Source: Chitinophagaceae bacterium (GTDB lineage Bacteria; Bacteroidota; Bacteroidia; Chitinophagales; Chitinophagaceae). Taken from it: 64,000 nt of DNA. The position numbers and the translations under genes were made by a program. Below, piece by piece: positions 29,322 to 38,042 of this stretch. The notes below the pieces were generated by a model that was not told the DNA's origin, searched no databases, and worked only from the letters and a program-made list of their open reading frames with translations. Within the stretch, counting starts at the first letter, position 1. Each line of letters begins with the position of its first letter. Where the stretch lies: positions 1 to 64,000 of the forward strand of contig JALHNJ010000014.1 of NCBI GenBank assembly GCA_022843585.1, read 5' to 3'.

Positions 29322-30448
29322 TGGTAGCATTTGTCAAAGGCATATTCCATGATTTATCAGGTAGGATTCAAAAAATGATTGTGAACCTGGAGCAGTTGAA
29401 AGAAACTACTGCTATTCCAAAAGATTTTTTTGATAAAACCCTTTCCCTGTTAAATAAACTCAACCAGGAAGTAAATACAACCCTTGTTTCGCCAGATATT
29501 TCATTTGATGAACTGGCTGGCAACAATATTTTAAAATTCAACACCCTTTATGAGCGTTTCCTAGCCATTGAACTTTACCGGTTCCAGGTTATTATTCATT
29601 ACGGTGAAAATGAAAAATATTTCAATGCATTGATTAACCGAATTTATCGAGAGATTGAATGTAACCAACGTCCCCCTATTGTATCTGTTATCAGCAATAA
29701 CGATAATTATTATTGGGTATACCCTTTGTATGAAATCATTGCCGTGCCCTATGGCGAGGAAAGAAACTTGTTAAATCTACCTGACCTCTATCACGAGATC
29801 GGTCACCTGATTTATGGACAGTTCCCAACGTTTTTGAAAGGCACCATTGAGAGTAGTTTAGACAAACATTTCAGGGACGAGATACAGGCTATACACGATG
29901 AGAACAGGGACAAGAAAACAATCCCCGTTTTAAAAGAAGCTTTTGACTCTTGGAAAAATTCATGGATTGAAGAATTTATCTGTGATTTAATTGCAACCTA
30001 TCTAACCGGCCCTTGCTATGGCTGGACTAATTTAAAAATATCAACTATCAGTAGTACAGATAAAGGCATATATAGCACAACCGCTAATCATCCTTCGGAC
30101 GAATCTCGTATGTATGCCATTTTCAGCATGCTTCAATTAATGGGGCATCAGTCCGATATTGAGCAATTGAAGAATTACTGGGCATCTTTTATGGCTATTT
30201 CTGCTAATGCTAAAAGTCAATTTTATGATACTTTGCTTCCGCAACATATAATATCGGAGCTAGTTGCAACGGTTTTTCAAAGTTGCCAGGATATTGGATT
30301 ATCTAGTTACAGTAAGCAGATAGAAATTTCAGGAGAGCCCATAGCACAATTGCTTAACCAGGCGTGGACAGAAAATCTTGCCCGACCTGAAAATTTTACC
30401 AATTGGGAAAATTCACAAACTGAAAAACTTATACAGGAATTAAATTGA
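29321..30448 (+). CDS. HEXXH zinc metallopeptidase-like protein
   Basis: 'LPDLYHEIGHLIYGQFP' plus downstream 'SWIEEFICDLIATYLTGPCYGW...HPSDESRMYAI' gluzincin-like context. Confidence 0.75.
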   Translation: MVAFVKGIFHDLSGRIQKMIVNLEQLKETTAIPKDFFDKTLSLLNKLNQEVNTTLVSPDISFDELAGNNILKFNTLYERFLAIELYRFQVIIHYGENEKYFNALINRIYREIECNQRPPIVSVISNNDNYYWVYPLYEIIAVPYGEERNLLNLPDLYHEIGHLIYGQFPTFLKGTIESSLDKHFRDEIQAIHDENRDKKTIPVLKEAFDSWKNSWIEEFICDLIATYLTGPCYGWTNLKISTISSTDKGIYSTTANHPSDESRMYAIFSMLQLMGHQSDIEQLKNYWASFMAISANAKSQFYDTLLPQHIISELVATVFQSCQDIGLSSYSKQIEISGEPIAQLLNQAWTENLARPENFTNWENSQTEKLIQELN

Positions 30449-32209
30449 AATGGGAAGATGTGAATTTCCCTTTTCGACTAACTTCTCTATCAATTGATCA
30501 AAAGGCGTGTTGTTTTCACCTTTCTTTAATGCATTTAGTATTAACCACCGCATTCGAAAAACAATACGGGGCAATGATGTGATCATCTTTTGTTTTGCTG
30601 CCTCATTTTCAAAACCACTATGCAGGAGAAAGTTTCGGTATTCATATGCTTCCACGAGAATTCCATAATAATATTCCTTTGATTTTATATAGTAGGCTTG
30701 ATCAAGTGTTTGATGATATTCGTTTACTAAGTCACGTAAGAAGGGATATGTTACCGCCTTGATTTCTTTAGCAACCTTGCCTTTACGCATAGCCCTCATA
30801 ATATTTCTATAGCGCTCTTGTGGAACATTTAGAAGGTCGTATCCATTAGAGAAAAAGGAAAAGTTGTTAGATAACGTTGTCAGGATTCTCTGATCTCGAT
30901 TGAATTTTTCGTTTTCCAAAATGATTGACGAAACGAGTCCCATTACTTGTTTCTCACTGCGATTAAAAGAAAGCAATGTCTCAATGTATGTCCAGTAGTC
31001 GGCTACTGATTTATTTTTCTGGGCTTGAATAAAAATCGATTCACACTTAAGAAACCAGTCAACCGAAATCCCTGAGGTCTTGCGTAGAATATGGAATGCA
31101 TTGTCATTTAATTCTTTGAGTGTTATTTGGTGTGTGCTGTTTTCAAATGTTTTAGTACTCCACGCAGTTCCAAAGTAGCGGTGAGCATTAGTAAGGCGTA
31201 TATAGTTGCCGGAAGTGTCAACACTAAAGTCCCTGTCATAAGAGGCGGATATAAATGGTAGTTCCTTTCGTATTTTCTTTATCAGATTTGGTAACAAAGA
31301 GTATTCAGAGTACCACTGAATCTTTACGCTGGCAATAAAATAATCGCCGTCAACAAAAAAACTTTTGTCATCATCCTGATTCATACACAATCTAATCTTC
31401 TTTATTCGGTTATGATCCTTCCCGTAAAAACTAACCTGGTCATATTTGAATTCAAAGTTTTCAGGAAAATTTCCTCCATAAACCTTGACCATGATAATTC
31501 CGCTTTGTTCTACTGGCGTGAAGGCATTGGTGAACCCATTAAGTTGATTTTGTAATGTTTTTTCTGCCAAATATTTTTCTCGTAGTCGTTTCGTAGTAGC
31601 ATTGGCGGGGAAAGGAAATGAATGTATATCCTTACTAAAGACCCGTGAGATGATATCTTTCACTTCCCCTTTGGAGTATCCTCGGAACAAATATTCAGCA
31701 ACCAGTAAAATCGCCGCAGTGATAAAAAAATCCGCATGTGTGGTTGTAGAGTTAGGCACAAACTCATCAAGTTTATGAGAGCATAGTACATTACCAATAA
31801 CTCCAGTCATTAATTCCCGCGGCATTCCCGCAACTAGATCTTGATGGAGAATATGCAAGTCATTTTGAAACGCAGTACTCATGAGAATGCGTTTTTTTTC
31901 TTCATTTTTCGATTTGCCTAATTGATTATAGTTGGCAACAATACCTTTTACCCGTAGATAAGTTGGAAAGGCATTCCAGAATGTGTCAGCAGTAAAAAAT
32001 GACTGTTTAAAGTAATTATCAAAGTACGGTAACCGGTAAACTTTATCATTTTGAAAACGAAATAATATCTTTTCCAATAAAGAAGTAGGGCTTTCGAGTT
32101 CTAAATGATATTCCCGACCTGCATAGTCCGCAGCATGAGTAATACGATCTAAAAAATAGTTTACTTTTTCTTCAATTAATGGATTTTGATTGGTGATTCG
32201 TTTGACCAT
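30440..32209 (-). CDS. Hypothetical protein of a two-gene nuclease module
   Basis: 589 aa ORF, convergent with the pAgo operon (9-nt overlap), 45 nt downstream of the nuclease-like gene. Confidence 0.6.
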   Translation of the reverse strand: MVKRITNQNPLIEEKVNYFLDRITHAADYAGREYHLELESPTSLLEKILFRFQNDKVYRLPYFDNYFKQSFFTADTFWNAFPTYLRVKGIVANYNQLGKSKNEEKKRILMSTAFQNDLHILHQDLVAGMPRELMTGVIGNVLCSHKLDEFVPNSTTTHADFFITAAILLVAEYLFRGYSKGEVKDIISRVFSKDIHSFPFPANATTKRLREKYLAEKTLQNQLNGFTNAFTPVEQSGIIMVKVYGGNFPENFEFKYDQVSFYGKDHNRIKKIRLCMNQDDDKSFFVDGDYFIASVKIQWYSEYSLLPNLIKKIRKELPFISASYDRDFSVDTSGNYIRLTNAHRYFGTAWSTKTFENSTHQITLKELNDNAFHILRKTSGISVDWFLKCESIFIQAQKNKSVADYWTYIETLLSFNRSEKQVMGLVSSIILENEKFNRDQRILTTLSNNFSFFSNGYDLLNVPQERYRNIMRAMRKGKVAKEIKAVTYPFLRDLVNEYHQTLDQAYYIKSKEYYYGILVEAYEYRNFLLHSGFENEAAKQKMITSLPRIVFRMRWLILNALKKGENNTPFDQLIEKLVEKGNSHLPISI

Positions 32210-32254
32210 GTAATTAATTTCTACTTTATTTTTACAAGCGGGAAGTTTGTTTGA

Positions 32255-33484
32255 TTAATAGATGGAGAATATAAAATGGAAGATGGATTTCTTTCTTATG
32301 AAACTATGTTCGGATTTGAAGTATGTATATCCCGAAGGTTCAACTACAATTTCAGACCAACTGCCGGTAATATAATTCATTTCTTCTGCGATAATTAATT
32401 GTTTATAATCCTCCTCGATGCCTGTTTTCTTGTTATTGATCATAAAAACATAGCCTTCTTGCTCAAAGTCTGTTAGATAGCTTCTGAGTTGATTAATGAT
32501 GTTCTTCTTATCGTTGTTCCACCATCCTTTGAACTCAATTATTTTATTAGCCATTGAGGGATGCGACACCTTTAAATCAATTCTACCGTTACCCTTTTCC
32601 GGCTCTGGTTCGGCACTATAGCCCGCCATAACAAATGCGGTTTGAAACCAGTAGCGGAATGCCGACTCGTCTTTTGTATCGCCTTCTTTCATTTTTTTGA
32701 TAAATTCAGCATTAACACCCTGGTTTTGGAGCAAGTGGATTGAGGTTGTAAAATCCTTGATAAAATCAAAGACTCTGGGTCTTAAGCTATTCTTCTCTTT
32801 TTCGATAACATCATTTGCAAGCTTCTTAATCGTTTCAATATAATGTTTTGCCAGTTTATCACCACTTAGATATTGCGGGTAATAATTATCATCAACCTGG
32901 AATGAAATTGCTTTATCCGCACCTGCAAATATAAACTCAATGATTGTTTTATTATTCCGTGTAGTGATTCGTGCATTTCTAAAATCTTTCAGATCATACC
33001 GTGTATTGATATTTGAGTTAACTAAAGCAGTTACCGTTTCTAAAGAGAATGTGCTAACATATAAACTTTCTCCTTCTACTTTGAAGGTCATTACCAAAAG
33101 CTGACGGTATGGTTCATGGTGCTTGTTTAGCTTAGTATCTCTCCGGATTTCTTCGACATCCAAATGCGAAAACGATTCCTTTCCGTCACAAATGTGGTTA
33201 ATCCCATATCCCCAAAAGCCCTTCCCGCAAAAATTGTATTGAGCATTTAGAGACTTAAATTTTTCTGCATTGTGATAAATGTAGGAAGCTATGTTTGGTG
33301 AGTAACCACCTGGTCCCCAGATGGCATCTGCATACCTGAATAATCTGTTCTGGATTATTGTGAAAAAGTAATCTTTATAAATATGAGGTTCAACATGCAT
33401 AAATGAAACCGACTTTTTTTTAACAACCTGATTTAGTTTAGTCAATGTCAAAGCTAAATCTTCTGTGTAAAAAATGGGAGGCAT
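32255..33484 (-). CDS. PD-(D/E)XK nuclease-like protein
   Basis: C-terminal 'GNGRIDLKVSHPSMANKIIEFKGWWNNDKKNIINQLRSYLTDFEQEGYVFMINN'. Confidence 0.65.
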   Translation of the reverse strand: MPPIFYTEDLALTLTKLNQVVKKKSVSFMHVEPHIYKDYFFTIIQNRLFRYADAIWGPGGYSPNIASYIYHNAEKFKSLNAQYNFCGKGFWGYGINHICDGKESFSHLDVEEIRRDTKLNKHHEPYRQLLVMTFKVEGESLYVSTFSLETVTALVNSNINTRYDLKDFRNARITTRNNKTIIEFIFAGADKAISFQVDDNYYPQYLSGDKLAKHYIETIKKLANDVIEKEKNSLRPRVFDFIKDFTTSIHLLQNQGVNAEFIKKMKEGDTKDESAFRYWFQTAFVMAGYSAEPEPEKGNGRIDLKVSHPSMANKIIEFKGWWNNDKKNIINQLRSYLTDFEQEGYVFMINNKKTGIEEDYKQLIIAEEMNYITGSWSEIVVEPSGYTYFKSEHSFIRKKSIFHFIFSIY

Positions 33485-33642
33485 TCGGGAACTGATTAAA
33501 AGTATTGATCCTTTTATACACTAAAACACTCTCTTCAATCTATTTTTTTTATTTTTAAAGAGTTTTGATAAGTATAATCAACTTTATTACCTTTTCAGAC
33601 CTATTGTAAATACATTTTACTTAAAGCCTTTGTTAATCGCAC

Positions 33643-34635
33643 ATGGAAAATTTGATTTACTATCCCTCATTTGAACCAGAAGATGAATCTTGGCTGAAAT
33701 ATGCGTTGATTTACATTGACAATTTTTCACCAATTATCCCCCCTTCAGGTAGTAAAGAAATTTCTGAAATTTTTAAAAACATAAGAGATAATACCGATCT
33801 TGTTAGAATAGTTGAACCCAATTCAGGAGAGGGGTATGATGCGACCGACAAAACCATCAACGAGATTGATTTAATTCTTAGTGATCGTTCAGCTTATCAT
33901 CATGTTTTCAATGATCCTAACCCGGCTGCCACATGGGCAAATCGTGATAATTGGACATCTCTCTTGTATGCAGAAAAGTTTACCGATGAGTTTTTTTATT
34001 GCTGCGAAACCCATGGTTTTGGTGAAAGACATCATAAGGGCATAAGGCTATCTCCAGAACTTTGCAGTTTGTATATGACATTTCTAGCAGAAAGCATGGC
34101 TTATAGGCGAGAGGCAACACCGGTTACGGACGAGCCAGTTCTGGATAGCTTTTCAACACATCTGAGGATGAAAGATGTTAGCCACGATAATGTGCTGCAG
34201 TCTGCCAAGATTATCGTAGAGACAAAGTTGCCAAAACAGATTGAAGATATTCCATTGGAAAAATTTATTCAATTCAGGAATCTGGATGGTATAGCTCAAT
34301 TAAGAAAGTCATTTAATTTAACAGTAGAAGAGTTCTATGAATCTCTTGAAAATGACTTTGACCCTTTCTCATACATAGAATCAATAAAAAAGACAAACAA
34401 GGATTTTGTGATTGAAATTGGAAAATATCTTGGCGAGTTGTCAGTTATGGCACTTGGTACTTTTCTTGTTGTTAAGTCTGAGGAGCCTTCTGCTCTTGAA
34501 ATTGTTCAGGATATCGGAGAAGGAGTAATTACGGTTGCTGGTGTTTTTGGAGTAAACGGGGCATGGAAACTAGATCAAAACCGTAGAAACGCCAGAAAAT
34601 TTTTGACCAGGGTAGGGCAATTTAAAATTAATTGA
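33643..34635 (+). CDS. Hypothetical protein
   Basis: 330 aa ORF, no family confidently recognised. Confidence 0.55.
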   Translation: MENLIYYPSFEPEDESWLKYALIYIDNFSPIIPPSGSKEISEIFKNIRDNTDLVRIVEPNSGEGYDATDKTINEIDLILSDRSAYHHVFNDPNPAATWANRDNWTSLLYAEKFTDEFFYCCETHGFGERHHKGIRLSPELCSLYMTFLAESMAYRREATPVTDEPVLDSFSTHLRMKDVSHDNVLQSAKIIVETKLPKQIEDIPLEKFIQFRNLDGIAQLRKSFNLTVEEFYESLENDFDPFSYIESIKKTNKDFVIEIGKYLGELSVMALGTFLVVKSEEPSALEIVQDIGEGVITVAGVFGVNGAWKLDQNRRNARKFLTRVGQFKIN

Positions 34636-34831
34636 TTTGACATACTATCAATTAGTACAGAGCTATTATGTGTGATTGCGTCATAAAACAGGGTCAAGAA
34701 TTTTGTCTGACAAATTTTTTTTTTAGGAATATTTCCATTAGTGATTTTTGTTGATCATAATATTTTGTTTCTGAAATGTTATCAATTTCATTAAAACCCT
34801 TACTGGTAGCGGATTTTGACTTTGACCAAAA

Positions 34832-35083
34832 TTATTTTTTTGTAAAGTCAATGTCAAGAAGTTCTTTTGGATGAACCCCTAAGCCTTCTGCTAATTCTAT
34901 TAAAGTTGTAACCATCATATTAGCATTTTGCTTTTCAATCTTATTTATTTTTGAAACATCAACATCACAATTTGAAGCAAGTTCCCTTTGACCAATTCCT
35001 TTTTCCGTTCTCTTTTTTTTGAGAAGCGCAGAAACTTTCTTTAACCTTATTTTATCCTTTTCTTTCATTCTTTCGTATAGCAA
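34832..35083 (-). CDS. XRE-family HTH transcriptional regulator
   Basis: 'LKKKRTEKGIGQRELASNCDVDVSKINKIEKQNANMMVTTLIELAEGLGVHPKELL'. Confidence 0.9.
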   Translation of the reverse strand: MLYERMKEKDKIRLKKVSALLKKKRTEKGIGQRELASNCDVDVSKINKIEKQNANMMVTTLIELAEGLGVHPKELLDIDFTKK

Positions 35084-35229
35084 TAGTCCATTAAATGGAA
35101 AAGAAAAGTGTTGTTAGTTCTACCAACAGTTAGTAGATTTGTTTAAAATCTAATGTGGAATTAATACTCTAACCCTAGATTTGCGAATCTTCATAGTGAA
35201 AATAATTTGAAGCTTTCGCTTTGAGTCTT

Positions 35230-35358
35230 GTCCTGAAACGTAGGAATTTCAAGTACACAAGATGATAGGCAAGAGCTCACGTTTAGGCGTGGGCTCCCTT
35301 ATTTGTGTACAGGTCTCCTACGACCTCAGGACAGTAAGTGGAGACCTGCGCTTTTTTT
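35230..35358 (+). ncRNA. Rod-like structured RNA candidate with a competing intrinsic terminator
   Basis: Nested stems 35230-36/35326-32, 35239-45/35316-22, 35253-60/35303-10, 35273-81/35288-96; alternative terminator 35310-18/35340-48 plus T7. Confidence 0.6.
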
Positions 35359-35409
35359 ATTACCTCTACTTGGCAGACTCATCGATTATGACAACAATGT
35401 TTTTATATA

Positions 35410-35946
35410 GTGCCGCGTCCAACCGGAACACAAGACCCTTTATTTCTTACCTCCTTCCAACAAGGAGATGAGGTTGCTTTTGACTGCCTGTTCCGGGAAT
35501 ATTTTACTCCGTTAACCTATTTTGCCAGCCGTTATGTCGATGATCCGCAAGCCGCCGAAGATATTGTGCAGGATTGTTTTGTACTACTCTGGCAACGCAG
35601 AGATCGCCTTCAACAAATTTCTTTAATTAAAAGTTACCTCTATACTACTGTTCGCAATCAATGCCTGAAGCAACTAGAGAAAAATCGGCGGAAACAATTA
35701 AATTTCAATTCTCCAACAGAAGAACCCAGCTATGAAGAATTATTAATCGCTGCTGAAACTGCTAACCAATTATACAAATTGATTGATACTCTTTCCCCGG
35801 CCTTGCAAAAAATCATCCGGCTTTATTACCTGGAAGGGAAGTCCAACCACGAGATCGCAAAGCAACTCCACATTGAGCCAGATACGGTGATCCGGCAACG
35901 ACTGAGGGCCATACTTGCACTTAGGAAAACTAAAATTTCACTTTGA
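35410..35946 (+). CDS. ECF-type RNA polymerase sigma factor
   Basis: 'DEVAFDCLFREYFTPLTYFASRYVDDPQAAEDIVQDCFVLLWQRRDRL...LYYLEGKSNHEIAKQLHIEPDTVIRQRLRAI'. Confidence 0.88.
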   Translation: MPRPTGTQDPLFLTSFQQGDEVAFDCLFREYFTPLTYFASRYVDDPQAAEDIVQDCFVLLWQRRDRLQQISLIKSYLYTTVRNQCLKQLEKNRRKQLNFNSPTEEPSYEELLIAAETANQLYKLIDTLSPALQKIIRLYYLEGKSNHEIAKQLHIEPDTVIRQRLRAILALRKTKISL

Positions 35947-36395
35947 ACTTACGTTATTGAACACAATAAGATACTATATTGAAAAGTTTTGAATGGATGT
36001 TTCAAAAAGACATTTAAAAAAAAATCCTCATGACTATTTAGTGATCACGTATACTATTGTGAAAGCTATTTAAGGAAGAAAAACGAATTGCGGTAAATAC
36101 GGATACAAATACCGTAGTACCCGCAATTGAATATTATTGAGAAAATGGTAATGTTGAGTTGAAAATAAATTTTCTGTAACCGGTGTGAGAATTTTTGCAG
36201 CAGAAATAATTATGCCAAAAATATACCTCTTTAGTGGTATTGTTTGTTACGAGATAAATATGCATATTCGTTTCTGATAGGAGTAGAGATGAAATTTTAA
36301 ACGAATTCCATTCTATTCCTCTCTTGGTGAAATAGTTTATTAATCGCTGCTAATTTCCAGCAGCAACAGTTAGCATGAGATAATATTAAAGCTTG

Positions 36396-36418
36396 TGTGT
36401 TATCGTCTAGATAACACA
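36396..36418. promoter_or_regulatory. 9-bp palindrome (tgtgttatc gtcta gataacaca), hairpin or operator upstream of Rhs cluster
   Basis: Perfect 9-bp inverted repeat, 5-nt loop. Confidence 0.4.
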
Positions 36419-36538
36419 AGAACATAGTTATGGCTATATATTAAGATAACGGAAATGAGTACTTGTATTAATTGATTATTAAAAATGGAATAATTCGATA
36501 TAATTATACTAAACCATGCAGCAAATTCAATAGTTTAG

Positions 36539-38029
36539 TTGCCAGTTGAAAAAGAAGAACGTCAAAGCCAAAACCTGTTAATGAGAATCCCCAGCAACCT
36601 ACATTGTATACATAGAGCGGTAATATGCTTTATTGCATATTTATTGCTAGGCCATTCAACTCTACTTGGGCAATCTTCTATTAATACACTACTCGGCAAA
36701 CTTGACCCCCAGCAATATGCAAATTCCATTGCAGAGAAAGCAAAAAAACTCGAAGACAAACTGGTAGCCAAAAGCATGAAAGTGTTGGACAAGTTACAAC
36801 AGCAGGAAGAGAAGATCTTTCACAAACTACTTTCCACTAAAGATTCAATTCAGGCAAAAGCAAGTCTTGCTGATTTAAAAGGAAAATACGCCGGGTTGAA
36901 AAACAAATTACAAAATCCTGCAATCATTAGCCAGGCCAAGCAGTACATCCCGCAACTGGACTCTCTTTCCACCTCGTTGAAGTTTTTAACTGAACATGGT
37001 ATTGGGGGAAAAGTGAAAGATGCCTTTGCAAAGACTGAATCTTTGAAGGATAAATTTCAGCAGGCAGAAGAGATCAAAAAATTCATAAAGGAAAGAAAGG
37101 AATTGCTGAAACAACAATTGGAAAAATTGGGAATGGTGAAGCAGCTAAAACAAATTAACAAGCAAGTTTATTATTATACAGCACAAGTAAAAGAATATAA
37201 AGAGATACTTAAGGACCCAAAAAAAATAGAAAAGAAAGCCTTAGCGTTACTTAGCAAAACAAAAGTGTTCCAAAATTTTATGAAAAAGAATGGAATGCTT
37301 GCTTCCTTATTGGGTTTTCGACAAGACCTGGATGCTACCGCCAATATTATAGACCTCACAGGATTACAATCGAGAGCACAAATAAACCAGTTAATTCAAC
37401 AACAGATTGCAGCAGGTGGACCGAATATTCAGCAGCAGATGCAACAAAATATGCAATCTGCCCAACAACAGTTTCAACTTTTGAAAGATAAAATAAATCA
37501 GGCTGGGGGCAACAATGCGGATTTGGAAATGCCGGACTTTAAAGTGAATGATCAAAAAACAAAGTCCTTTATGAAACGGCTAGAATATTCGGCGAATGTT
37601 CAATCGCAGAAATCAACCAGCTTTTTCCCAGGTACAAGTGATTTAGGCTTTGGCCTCGGATATAAATTAAGTGATAAGAGTGTAATTGGTATTGGAGCAA
37701 GTTATAAAATGGGCTGGGGAAATGGATGGAATAATATCCGTATCAGTCACCAGGGTATTGGATTGAGAACATATGCTGATTTGAAAATAAAAGGCTCCAT
37801 CTGGATTAGTTCAGGCTACGAGCAAAATTATCGCAGTGCGTTTAATAATTTCTCCATATTAGAAGATAGAAGCATCTGGCAGAGCAGTGGCCTTTTAGGG
37901 ATTAGCAAAAAATATAAGGTCAGTAAGAAATTAACTGGTAAAGCGCAGCTACTATGGGATTTTTTAAGTTATGAGCAAATACCGAGGGTACAGCCAATCA
38001 TTTTTCGAATTGGGTTTTCGTTAAAATAA
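36539..38029 (+). CDS. Hypothetical coiled-coil protein with C-terminal beta-barrel-like region
   Basis: Long helical Lys/Gln-rich N-terminal half; C-terminal 'GLGYKLSDKSVIGIGASYKMGWGNGWNNIRIS' strands; start may lie downstream of 36539. Confidence 0.6.
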   Translation: MPVEKEERQSQNLLMRIPSNLHCIHRAVICFIAYLLLGHSTLLGQSSINTLLGKLDPQQYANSIAEKAKKLEDKLVAKSMKVLDKLQQQEEKIFHKLLSTKDSIQAKASLADLKGKYAGLKNKLQNPAIISQAKQYIPQLDSLSTSLKFLTEHGIGGKVKDAFAKTESLKDKFQQAEEIKKFIKERKELLKQQLEKLGMVKQLKQINKQVYYYTAQVKEYKEILKDPKKIEKKALALLSKTKVFQNFMKKNGMLASLLGFRQDLDATANIIDLTGLQSRAQINQLIQQQIAAGGPNIQQQMQQNMQSAQQQFQLLKDKINQAGGNNADLEMPDFKVNDQKTKSFMKRLEYSANVQSQKSTSFFPGTSDLGFGLGYKLSDKSVIGIGASYKMGWGNGWNNIRISHQGIGLRTYADLKIKGSIWISSGYEQNYRSAFNNFSILEDRSIWQSSGLLGISKKYKVSKKLTGKAQLLWDFLSYEQIPRVQPIIFRIGFSLK

Positions 38030-38042
38030 AATTATACTGTTT

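Noticed and set aside
35262-35471. 69-aa ORF across the structured RNA
   Set aside because: Overlaps the RNA stems/terminator and the sigma gene; the RNA explanation fits better.
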